Source of the DNA: Korobacter sp963758505
GTDB taxonomy: Bacteria > Acidobacteriota > Terriglobia > Terriglobales > Acidobacteriaceae
DNA: 64,000 nucleotides
Direction: 5' to 3'
Assembly: GCA_963758505.1 (NCBI GenBank)
Contig: CAVWVJ010000001.1
Coordinates: forward strand, 434,001 to 498,000
Shown here: positions 17,649 to 24,523 of the stretch, in pieces
Position numbering within the stretch: position 1 is the first letter of the stretch
How the letters are laid out: each line of letters starts with the position of its first letter
The notes under the pieces: generated by a model
What the model saw: the letters and a program-made list of their open reading frames with translations, nothing else
Told to the model about the DNA's origin: nothing
Database searches by the model: none
Translations under genes and position numbers: made by a program

Positions 17649-18683
17649 CTACGTTAACTGGAAGACGATCCTGAGTTTTGCCTGGTAATCCACCGGTTGG
17701 TCGCCTCGCTTCGCGGGTACGAACTGGATCTTCTGGGCAGCTTGAATAGCCGCTTCGTCCAGCCCATAACCGAGCCCGCGAGTCACCCCAACGATCCTGA
17801 TCTGTCCGTTCGCCATGAACACCACATCCAACTGCACCTCACCCTCGATGTGCCGTTTGCGGCCCTCTTCGGTATAGGCGGGTTTCGGTTTGGAAAGAAT
17901 GGTGAATGGCGTGAATCCCGAATCGGCCGCAGCCGCTTTGCGGGTCGGAGCTTCTGCCGCTTGCGGCGCCGCGAATGCGGTCTGCACGACCTGTCCATTC
18001 CCGCGTCCGCTGCCGCCCTGAATTGCAGTTCCGTTTCCGAAGCCGGCGCTTGCCACGGTGCCGCGCGCGCCCCTGGCGCCACCCGTACCGTTGCCCTGTC
18101 CGGCGCCTTCCGGCTGGTCGAATGAGCCCAGCTTGGCGACCGCCACTTTCCCCGTGCTGTTGTTGCTGGCCGGTACCCCGTTCGGATCCCCGAACCCGCC
18201 GGTCTGCACCTGTTGCGCCGGGCGGTTTGGCAAGGTCGGCGTGGCCGAGCTGCCAGTACTTGCAAAATTGTTGACGCTGATCGGTTTCACGGGCTTCGGT
18301 CCGGGCGGAAGATTGACCCGTGCGGACTCGAACTTCAGGGTGGGAGGCGCTACCTTGGCCTCGACCACAGGCGCCGGACGCGGAATTCTCGTCGGCGGCG
18401 GCGGAATAATCCTTGCCTGCTGCTGCGGCAGCGGCGTCGGCATCACTTTGAGCTTGGGCGTTTGGACATGCACTTTCGGGGCAGGCGAAACCTTCGCCTG
18501 CTCGACCGGTGCCGTCAGCTCGATGACCTCATACTTCTTTCGTTCCAGCATCTGGGGGGCGGCGAAGCTTAAGTTCAACAGAATCGCCACGCCTACCGCT
18601 TGGAATAGGAAACTTGCCCCAAAAGGGCCCTTGCGACTTTCGGTGAGCTCCAGTTGGCTGAACTGAACATACTGCGATGCCAT
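17649..18683 (-). CDS. TonB-family energy transducer
   Basis: 344 residues. One N-terminal membrane helix (about residues 24-42) anchors the protein in the inner membrane. A long periplasmic spacer rich in Pro, Gly and Ala spans about 70-250. The C-terminal 80 residues are a TonB domain: PAYTEEGRKRHIEGEVQLD, then ALDEAAIQ-like and KIQFVPA segments. TonB couples the proton gradient to outer-membrane receptors such as the large receptor at 11024. No exbB/exbD genes are in the window. The M48 peptidase gene follows 23 bases downstream. Confidence 0.88.
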   Translation of the reverse strand: MASQYVQFSQLELTESRKGPFGASFLFQAVGVAILLNLSFAAPQMLERKKYEVIELTAPVEQAKVSPAPKVHVQTPKLKVMPTPLPQQQARIIPPPPTRIPRPAPVVEAKVAPPTLKFESARVNLPPGPKPVKPISVNNFASTGSSATPTLPNRPAQQVQTGGFGDPNGVPASNNSTGKVAVAKLGSFDQPEGAGQGNGTGGARGARGTVASAGFGNGTAIQGGSGRGNGQVVQTAFAAPQAAEAPTRKAAAADSGFTPFTILSKPKPAYTEEGRKRHIEGEVQLDVVFMANGQIRIVGVTRGLGYGLDEAAIQAAQKIQFVPAKRGDQPVDYQAKLRIVFQLT

Positions 18684-19121
18684 CGTGTTTCCCTCAATCG
18701 AACTTCAGTCTTCACTAACGCAGCCGTTTCGAACTTCAGGGGGGACCACTTCTCTTGCAGAGGCCTTTTCCTATTCCGCTACTCTGAAGCTAAATGGTAA
18801 ACACGTCCAGTTACCGAAGACGTTGTGCCTCCGAATGCCAAGGACGCTGCGTCTGGATCTTGCCGCCAAAAGGTCCGACTTTCGCCGGGCCGTATCTCTG
18901 GTCCACATTGTTTCTTGCGCGCTGGGAACTTAGAACAAACGAGATCAACTTCGGATGTGTGCGCGCCGCAAAAAATGCAGTGTTGCTCCGGCTTCTTCTC
19001 CCAGGATTTACCCATCGGCAGCAGCCACCCTGCTTTCACTTCCTGCATACTTTTTGCTGGCGATCTCTTGTCATTAGACCCGGCGGCCCGTCTAGTGTTG
19101 CGTATCAATCGTGTAAAAACA
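18684..19121. other. Intergenic region between the dpr-like operon and tonB
   Basis: 438 bases carrying no recognised family gene. It should contain the tonB promoter. One minus-strand frame (18779-19129) could encode a small cysteine-containing protein and is listed separately with low confidence. Confidence 0.5.
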
Positions 19122-19129
19122 TCAGACAT
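18779..19129 (-). CDS. Possible small Cys-rich protein overlapping the dprE2-like stop
   Basis: A 116-residue frame whose ATG overlaps the stop of the SDR gene in another frame (AATGTCTGA), a layout typical of translational coupling. It contains HCIFCGA followed by VDLVCSK and KKQCG, four cysteines that could bind zinc. No family is recognised, and the composition after residue 80 is low complexity. It could equally be a chance frame in a leader region. Confidence 0.3.
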   Translation of the reverse strand: MSDVFTRLIRNTRRAAGSNDKRSPAKSMQEVKAGWLLPMGKSWEKKPEQHCIFCGAHTSEVDLVCSKFPARKKQCGPEIRPGESRTFWRQDPDAASLAFGGTTSSVTGRVYHLASE

Positions 19130-19859
19130 TCAGGCCTTTGAAGATGCGCTCCGGCAGCAATCGAACAACGGTCATGATTGCCCACCAGAATTTCGGGGTG
19201 TAGACAACATCCTTATGTTGTTCGACCGCGCGCGCAATAGCGCGCGCAACTTTTTCGGGAGTGACGAACAAGATTCCCCGTTCCATGTGCGCCGTCATCG
19301 GCGTCCGAACGAAGCCCGGCTTGATCGTGATCACGTTCACTCCCTCGCGATCCACGCGGTTCCGTACTCCTTGAAGAAAGGCTGTCAGTGCGGCTTTCGA
19401 GCTGCCATAAACATAATTGCTCTTCCTGCCCCGGTCTCCTGCCACGGAGGAAATCGCAGCGATCGTTCCGCTCTGCCGTTCGGAGAAGTAATTCGCCAGC
19501 CAAGTAATCAGAGACATGGAACTCACCACGTTGGTGCGAATCACCCGCTCCGCCAGTCGAAAATCCTGCTCTGCTCCTTTCTGGTCTCCTAATACTCCGT
19601 GAGCAATCAGCGCGATCCCGATTCCCTGCAACTTGTCGTGCGCGTCCTGCAGCATCGCTTCGTGCCGTTCGGTGTTGTCCAGGTCCAACACGCAGGTGTG
19701 TACTTGCGCCGCGCCTCTCACCTGCAGGTCGGCTGCCACCGCGCTAAGTTTTTCCTTATGGCGCGCGACGAGATAAAACTTCGCGCCTTGTGGCGCATAC
19801 AACCGCATGGTCGCGATTGCGATGGAGGACGTCGCGCCCAGTACCAGGATGCTTCTCAT
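19122..19859 (-). CDS. dprE2: DprE2-like short-chain dehydrogenase/reductase
   Basis: 245 residues with a Rossmann NAD(P) fold: LVLGATSSIA at 6-14, the cofactor-side VARHKEKL, and the active-site Ser138 (AISSVAGDRG), Tyr151 and Lys155 (YGSSK). In mycobacteria DprE2 reduces the 2-keto intermediate of decaprenylphosphoryl-ribose to the arabinose form. The assignment rests on context: it is the third gene of a unit with a DprE1-like oxidase and a UbiA-type prenyltransferase, 10 bases after dprE1. The hydrophobic C-terminus (WWAIMTVVRLLP) suggests membrane association, as expected for a lipid-linked substrate. The SDR fold alone would not fix the substrate. Confidence 0.75.
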   Translation of the reverse strand: MRSILVLGATSSIAIATMRLYAPQGAKFYLVARHKEKLSAVAADLQVRGAAQVHTCVLDLDNTERHEAMLQDAHDKLQGIGIALIAHGVLGDQKGAEQDFRLAERVIRTNVVSSMSLITWLANYFSERQSGTIAAISSVAGDRGRKSNYVYGSSKAALTAFLQGVRNRVDREGVNVITIKPGFVRTPMTAHMERGILFVTPEKVARAIARAVEQHKDVVYTPKFWWAIMTVVRLLPERIFKGLNV

Positions 19860-19869
19860 CGACCTTTGC

Positions 19870-21171
19870 TCACCCCATCACTCTTCGCCAGAAGCTCGAG
19901 GAGAAGCTCGGGTCGATATACGAGGAAAACATCTCCCAGCGTGGATAAAATTTCCGAAACTGCTTGCCCGTCATACGGGAGTCTTTGGCAGGATAGAGCC
20001 TTCCCCCTGCATCTTCCGTCATCGCGTCCAGACGATCCACCAGTTCGAACGTTCGTCCCTTCCGAATCGGGAAATCGAGTGCCAAAGTGATTCCCGGTTT
20101 CGGGAATGACATCAGTCCCGGCGAAGGCACGTCCCCGCACACTTTCAACACCGCCAGGAACGAAGCTATTCCGGAAGCTGCGATCGCCTTGAGAATGCCT
20201 CGTACGGCATCCAGGCCATTGGCGTGTGGCACCACGCATTGAAACTGCAGCAGGCCCTGCTTCCCATACAAGCGGTTCCAATTGGAAATCGCATCGAGGG
20301 GATAGAAAAACGGGTCGTAGTCCACCAGCTTCGCTACCTTCTTCTGTGTTTGTTTGTGGAAGTACAGGCTATTGAAGAGTCCTACCGTGGCGCGATTCAA
20401 TGCCATGCCCGGAAGGTTGATGGGAAAAGGAATTTTCTTCTGCCGCCGGCTACTCTTGTCGCCGGGAATCTCGGAATGATCGCCGCTCATGAAAATTCCA
20501 CGCGGAGCGTTCTTGCCGCCGGCGACACAATCGATCCAGCTGACGGTGTATTCGCGCTCGCGGTTGCTTTCGGAGAGCGCGACGAACTCGTCGAGACCGT
20601 GGAACTTGGTCGCCTCATAACGGATGTCGCGGGAGACGATTGGTTTGAGCTGGATCTCCGCCCAGATGATGAGGCCGGTCAACCCGAGTCCGGCGATGGT
20701 GGCCGCGAACCAGTCACTGTTTTCCGTCGGCGAACAAACCCTGCGGCTGCCGTCGGAGCGTTGTATTTCGAAGCGCAGCACGTGCCGCCCAAAGGTTCCG
20801 GCGACGTGATGGTTCTTGCCGTGCACGTCGTTGGCGATCGCTCCACCGACGGTCACGAATTTCGTTCCCGGCGTCACCGGAAGAAACCATCCGCGTGGCA
20901 CGATGAACTCGAGAATCTCGGCCAGGGTGACGCCCGCTTCACAGCGCAGGACTCCGGTTTGCGGGTTGAACCCGAGCATGCGATCGAGTCCGCGGGTGAG
21001 CATCACCGTGTTGCCGTGGTTCAGGCAAACGTCTCCGTAACTGCGGCCCATGCCGACGGGGAGAACGGACGTTTGAATCTCTTCGGGAAAAGGAAAATCG
21101 GAGGCCCAGAATAGTGGCTTCAGGTTCTGCGTGCCTCGCGGATAGCGTCCCCAGGACTCGAAGGTCGCCAT
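19870..21171 (-). CDS. dprE1: DprE1-like FAD-dependent decaprenylphosphoryl-ribose oxidase
   Basis: 433 residues from the ATG at 21171, four bases after the UbiA stop; the longer frame from 21216 would overlap that gene. VAO-type FAD domain: VGMGRSYGDVCLN, then TVGGAIANDVHGKNHH with His117 (the residue that would align with the FAD-linked His132 of Mycobacterium tuberculosis DprE1) and Lys119 (Lys134). The C-terminal catalytic signature LYPAKDSRM has Lys396, equivalent to Lys418. The position matching Cys387, the benzothiazinone target, is Ala364 in TLALDFP. DprE1 oxidises the ribose 2-hydroxyl of polyprenyl-phospho-ribose and DprE2 then reduces it. The alignment was made from memory of the mycobacterial sequence. 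Confidence 0.85.
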   Translation of the reverse strand: MATFESWGRYPRGTQNLKPLFWASDFPFPEEIQTSVLPVGMGRSYGDVCLNHGNTVMLTRGLDRMLGFNPQTGVLRCEAGVTLAEILEFIVPRGWFLPVTPGTKFVTVGGAIANDVHGKNHHVAGTFGRHVLRFEIQRSDGSRRVCSPTENSDWFAATIAGLGLTGLIIWAEIQLKPIVSRDIRYEATKFHGLDEFVALSESNREREYTVSWIDCVAGGKNAPRGIFMSGDHSEIPGDKSSRRQKKIPFPINLPGMALNRATVGLFNSLYFHKQTQKKVAKLVDYDPFFYPLDAISNWNRLYGKQGLLQFQCVVPHANGLDAVRGILKAIAASGIASFLAVLKVCGDVPSPGLMSFPKPGITLALDFPIRKGRTFELVDRLDAMTEDAGGRLYPAKDSRMTGKQFRKFYPRWEMFSSYIDPSFSSSFWRRVMG

Positions 21172-21175
21172 ATCG

Positions 21176-22630
21176 CTAGAGCGCACCTCGCAGCACGACC
21201 AGCGCGATGAGGGCAAACACCGGGCTCCACCGGTCCGTGAGCGCGAAGACGACCGGGTCTTCGTCCAACTCTCCGCGATGCGCGAGCAGCCAGATCCGGC
21301 TGATCCAGTAAATCAGAAGCGGCGCCATCAGCCATAGCCAATGGGGATGGCGGTACAACCTGGTGATCTCCGGATTGTTGATATAGAGCGAAAACACCAC
21401 AACGGAGGCGTAGCCAGCCGCCGTTCCAAAACTGCGCAGCTGTTCGATATCGCCAACTTGATAACCGCGCCCGTGGCGCGGGATCGCCCCACTCTGGCGA
21501 AGATTGTGCAGTTCGCCATAGCGCTTCACGATCGCGAGGCTCAGGAAGAAGAAGAGGGAGAAGACTTCAAACCAGGGAGAGAGCGGCACGGACGTCGCCG
21601 CCGCTCCGGCGAACAGCCGTACCGTGTAGAGACCTGCCAGTGTAATCACATCCAGCAGCGCCAGCTTCTTCAGCACAAATGAGTAGGCCAGCGTGGTGAC
21701 AAAATAAAGTCCTAGCGCAAACGCGAAGCGTGGCGGCTCGAAGCTTGCGATGACGCCGGACACGGCCAGAAACACGACCATCAGCGCTGTCCCGGCCTTG
21801 CCGGAAAGGTCGCCGGACGAGAACGGGCGGGAGCGCTTACGAATATGGCTCCGATCGGCCTCCATATCCAGGAGATCATTCAGGAGATAAGTGGCGGAGG
21901 CCGCGCAACTGAAGCTCACAAATCCCAGGGCGGCCGCCAGCAGCCGGTGGGTGTCTCCCATCACGTGAGCGAGCAGCATGGGAATGAAAATCAAAAAGTT
22001 CTTCGGCCACTGGGTGACGCGCACCGCGCGTCGCAACGTCTGGAGCGTTGGCTGCCGATCTTCGAAGACGCGCGCCACGGCTGTCCCTTGCCTCCGGAGC
22101 CTGGCTGTGAGGCCTGCGCTCGGGTTGGCCAGCATGGCGACTCTGGCGCTCTTCAGGAGAACCGCATCCGGCGGCGCATTCCCGACGTATTCGAAGCCCT
22201 GGCCGGGCAAGCTCGCTTCGATCGCTTTCAGCTTCGCTTCCCCGGCGAGGTTCTCTTTCCCATGGGTGGCGATCACCCCGGCGAAGATGCCCACGTACTC
22301 CGCGATCGCGTTCGCTACGCGTTCATCGCTCGCCGTTGCCAGGTAGATCTTGCGCCCGGCGGCGTGTTCGGCGCGAAGGTAGTCGAGCAGCGGTTCGTTA
22401 TAGGGAAGTGTTTCGGGCGATAGTTGCACCCGGGCGGCAATTTCCGATTTAAATTGTGCTTTTCCACCCAGAACCCAAAAGGGGAGTCGCAAGGCTGCGA
22501 GCGGGTCCTGCCGGATCAAAAGGAAGATCGAATCGACCAGGGTGTCGGATTTCACCAGCGTGCCGTCCAGATCCACGCATAAGGGCGTGCCGCGCTCCAC
22601 AGCGATTGCGGGGAAAGGCTGAGGCATCAT
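21176..22630 (-). CDS. HAD phosphatase-UbiA prenyltransferase fusion (DPPR synthase-like)
   Basis: 484 residues. Residues 1-200 are a HAD-type phosphatase: CVDLDGTLV with Asp20/Asp22, a TAS motif near 116, a lysine segment, and YVGNAPPD as the acidic motif IV. Residues 205-484 are a polytopic UbiA-superfamily domain with NDLLDMEADRSH starting at Asn251, followed by RKRSRPFSSG, and the second motif YSFVLKKLALLDV. This pattern is that of decaprenyl-phosphate phosphoribosyltransferase (Rv3806c type), which joins phosphoribosyl-pyrophosphate to polyprenyl phosphate. The HAD domain could remove the 5-phosphate. It is the first gene of the unit with dprE1 and dprE2. Confidence 0.82.
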   Translation of the reverse strand: MMPQPFPAIAVERGTPLCVDLDGTLVKSDTLVDSIFLLIRQDPLAALRLPFWVLGGKAQFKSEIAARVQLSPETLPYNEPLLDYLRAEHAAGRKIYLATASDERVANAIAEYVGIFAGVIATHGKENLAGEAKLKAIEASLPGQGFEYVGNAPPDAVLLKSARVAMLANPSAGLTARLRRQGTAVARVFEDRQPTLQTLRRAVRVTQWPKNFLIFIPMLLAHVMGDTHRLLAAALGFVSFSCAASATYLLNDLLDMEADRSHIRKRSRPFSSGDLSGKAGTALMVVFLAVSGVIASFEPPRFAFALGLYFVTTLAYSFVLKKLALLDVITLAGLYTVRLFAGAAATSVPLSPWFEVFSLFFFLSLAIVKRYGELHNLRQSGAIPRHGRGYQVGDIEQLRSFGTAAGYASVVVFSLYINNPEITRLYRHPHWLWLMAPLLIYWISRIWLLAHRGELDEDPVVFALTDRWSPVFALIALVVLRGAL

Positions 22631-23006
22631 CGTCCCTCTGCTCCTCTGCAGGGCGAGTACTCTCTCTGTTCCGGCGATCTGGTTCCGCCTTCTTGTAAGG
22701 TACGTGGGTGTACCTCAATGTAACATCCGGCGCGCGCACGATGCACGACTGGTATTTACCCTAACTCTTAACTTGCGGATAAGTACTACGCATGGCTCCC
22801 TCCACGCTTTCTGTCAGAGCGCAATTTCGAGGAGCTCTGGGCCGCTACTCCGGATCGAAATTTGTGCATGAACGAATCAAAAATTCCACCTAACTTCGCT
22901 GCGACTCCGCTCTGGAAATCGAGTAGAATGATGGAAACCGGAACGCCCACCCAAAGAACTATAAAGAGCGTTCTAAATTACACATTTATAGGGAGTTAGT
23001 AGAAGT
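22631..23006. other. Divergent intergenic region upstream of the dpr-like operon
   Basis: 376 bases between the UbiA-HAD gene (minus) and the DUF2934 gene (plus). No coding signal is convincing. It holds an inverted repeat at 22698-22715, listed separately, and an A/T-rich patch near 22955-22990 just before a GGGAG ribosome-binding site for the plus-strand gene. Confidence 0.5.
22698..22715. promoter_or_regulatory. Inverted repeat, possible operator of the dpr-like operon
   Basis: AGGTAC-N6-GTACCT, perfect six-base arms, centred about 75 bases before the UbiA-HAD start. The location suits a regulator site, but a six-base arm can arise by chance. Confidence 0.3.
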
Positions 23007-23255
23007 ATGGCAAGAGCGAAGAGTGGCGCTGCAACAGGCGAAAAGAAGACGACAACGCGAGCGAAAAAAATCGCCGTTCCCACCAACGGATCGTCGGTGG
23101 AAGGGCACACGCCCCAGAATGGCAGCAATGGAAACATGGAAGAGCGTATTCGCGTGCGTGCGTATGAGATTTACGAAAGCCGCGGCCGTGGGCATGGCGC
23201 GCATGAGTCCGACTGGTTTACGGCGGAAGCCGAAGTGCGTACCCGCACCGCGTAG
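23007..23255 (+). CDS. DUF2934 family small protein
   Basis: 82 residues. The N-terminal 45 are basic and disordered (KKTTTRAKKIAVP). The C-terminal 35 carry a DUF2934-like motif: RIRVRAYEIYESRGRGHG followed by HESDWFTAE. DUF2934 proteins are short, frequent in Acidobacteria and Proteobacteria, and have no known role. A GGGAG sequence at 22991-22995 supports the ATG at 23007. The overlapping frame starting at 23023 is a shadow. It stands alone, about 190 bases before a receiver gene on the same strand. Confidence 0.75.
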   Translation: MARAKSGAATGEKKTTTRAKKIAVPTNGSSVEGHTPQNGSNGNMEERIRVRAYEIYESRGRGHGAHESDWFTAEAEVRTRTA

Positions 23256-23441
23256 TTCTCCCGGATAGGTCCAAAGTAGTTTCCGTCGTCCCGCAAGCTT
23301 TCCCGAACTTGGCGGTTTGGGTTAACATGGCTGCGCTGGAGTTCTTCTGCGCGCCATCGTCCCCGGATGGGCCGGAAAGCTCGTATTCCGGCCCGAAGCG
23401 CCCCCTTGCCTCGGGACCCTCGTTGTAGCCCGGAGTCCGCG

Positions 23442-23810
23442 TTGAGTCAGGTCCTTCTTGTAGACGATACCCCGGTCCAACTGCAGATCCGCGAAACCAT
23501 ACTTCGTAACGCCGGGTTCCGCGTCGCGATCGCTACTTCAGCCGAAAGTGCACTCGCCCTGTTGCGAACTGCCAGCCAGCACGTAGGCCTGGTGATTACC
23601 GATCACATGATGCCGGGGACCAACGGTGCCGCATTCGTGCGCACCCTGCGGCAAAGCGACCTTCATATGCCTGTCCTCGTTCTCAGCGGCTTGCCTGACG
23701 CCGAGCAGGAATACGAAGGCCTGAATGTCGCGTTCCGCCTGAAACCCCTGCCTCCCGGCGAACTGATCGACCTCGTCCGCCAGTGGATGAAGGGACAAAC
23801 CGCGGCTTAG
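23442..23810 (+). CDS. Single-domain response regulator receiver protein
   Basis: About 122 residues from a TTG at 23442, which places the CheY-like fold right at the start; the frame also opens at an ATG at 23367 with 25 extra residues of unstructured sequence. Receiver landmarks are the acidic pair Asp8/Asp9 (VLLVDD), phosphoacceptor Asp54 (VITDHMMPG), Ser82 and Lys101 (RLKPL). No output domain is present, so it probably works by protein contact. Its stop shares four bases with the stop of another receiver-like gene on the opposite strand. Confidence 0.85.
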   Translation: MSQVLLVDDTPVQLQIRETILRNAGFRVAIATSAESALALLRTASQHVGLVITDHMMPGTNGAAFVRTLRQSDLHMPVLVLSGLPDAEQEYEGLNVAFRLKPLPPGELIDLVRQWMKGQTAA

Positions 23811-24262
23811 CCTTGCGTAGCCTGTGAAAGTCCAGTGGCTCCGGTCCCCCTGGCACCGGGGACGTAGGGCCCGATCCAGATACTCTGTTGCACTCGTTCC
23901 AGAAGCTGTAAGGGCGTGAAAGGCTTTGGCAGCAGGTTGAGCCGGCTGAGCCCCAGCTCGCGCACCAGCGGTTCCTGCGCCCCGTACGGCGTGATCCACA
24001 GCACTGGGATGCCGGCAATGCCTGCCGAATACTGCAGCAGGTGGCGCATCTGCCGCGTCAGGTCTTCGACGCCGCAGTCCACAATGACGCAAGCCGTTCC
24101 TGGCTTTCGCATCAGTTCCAGCCCCGCCTGTGGTTCGGCCGTGTGCAGCACTTCGCAGTCCGGGTTTGCGAGCACGGCGCGGACCGTATTGATTGAGTTG
24201 GCGTTTTCGGCAATTACCACCACACGTTGCATCTTCACCTCCAGCCGACTTCTTAAGGCCAT
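23807..24262 (-). CDS. Receiver-like protein with incomplete acidic pocket
   Basis: About 151 residues from the ATG at 24262, supported by AAGGAG eight bases upstream; an in-frame ATG at 24232 (MQRVVVIAEN) gives the bare fold. It keeps a receiver-type Asp62 (VIVDCG), Thr91 (WITPYG) and Lys113 (LPKPFTP), but the usual N-terminal pair of acidic residues is Ala-Glu (VVVIAEN), which should weaken metal binding. The C-terminus adds a short glycine-rich tail. It converges on the other receiver gene with overlapping stops. It may be a pseudo-receiver or an atypical regulator. Confidence 0.7.
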   Translation of the reverse strand: MALRSRLEVKMQRVVVIAENANSINTVRAVLANPDCEVLHTAEPQAGLELMRKPGTACVIVDCGVEDLTRQMRHLLQYSAGIAGIPVLWITPYGAQEPLVRELGLSRLNLLPKPFTPLQLLERVQQSIWIGPYVPGARGTGATGLSQATQG

Positions 24263-24523
24263 CTCTTTTTCTCCTTGCGAATCGCTTGCCAAGCAGGTCT
24301 AAGAAACACATATCGCCACAAGAATCTCGACCCGGGCCATACCGATTCGACACGTTTCCCATGTTTTGCCGAAATTCCGCTTTGGTGGACTGGTCGTCCC
24401 ACCATCCGAACCGCCCTTTTCTGCGCCCTAACGTTGCTGCTGGACCCGCTTTGGGCGACAATAGGCACATCCCTGGGGTTCAACACGCAACCTTGCTGGA
24501 CTCGAAGCGCGGAATATATATAA

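Noticed and set aside
18058..18666. 202-codon plus-strand frame opposite tonB
   Set aside because: Produced by the Pro/Gly-rich spacer of TonB read in reverse; no independent coding evidence.
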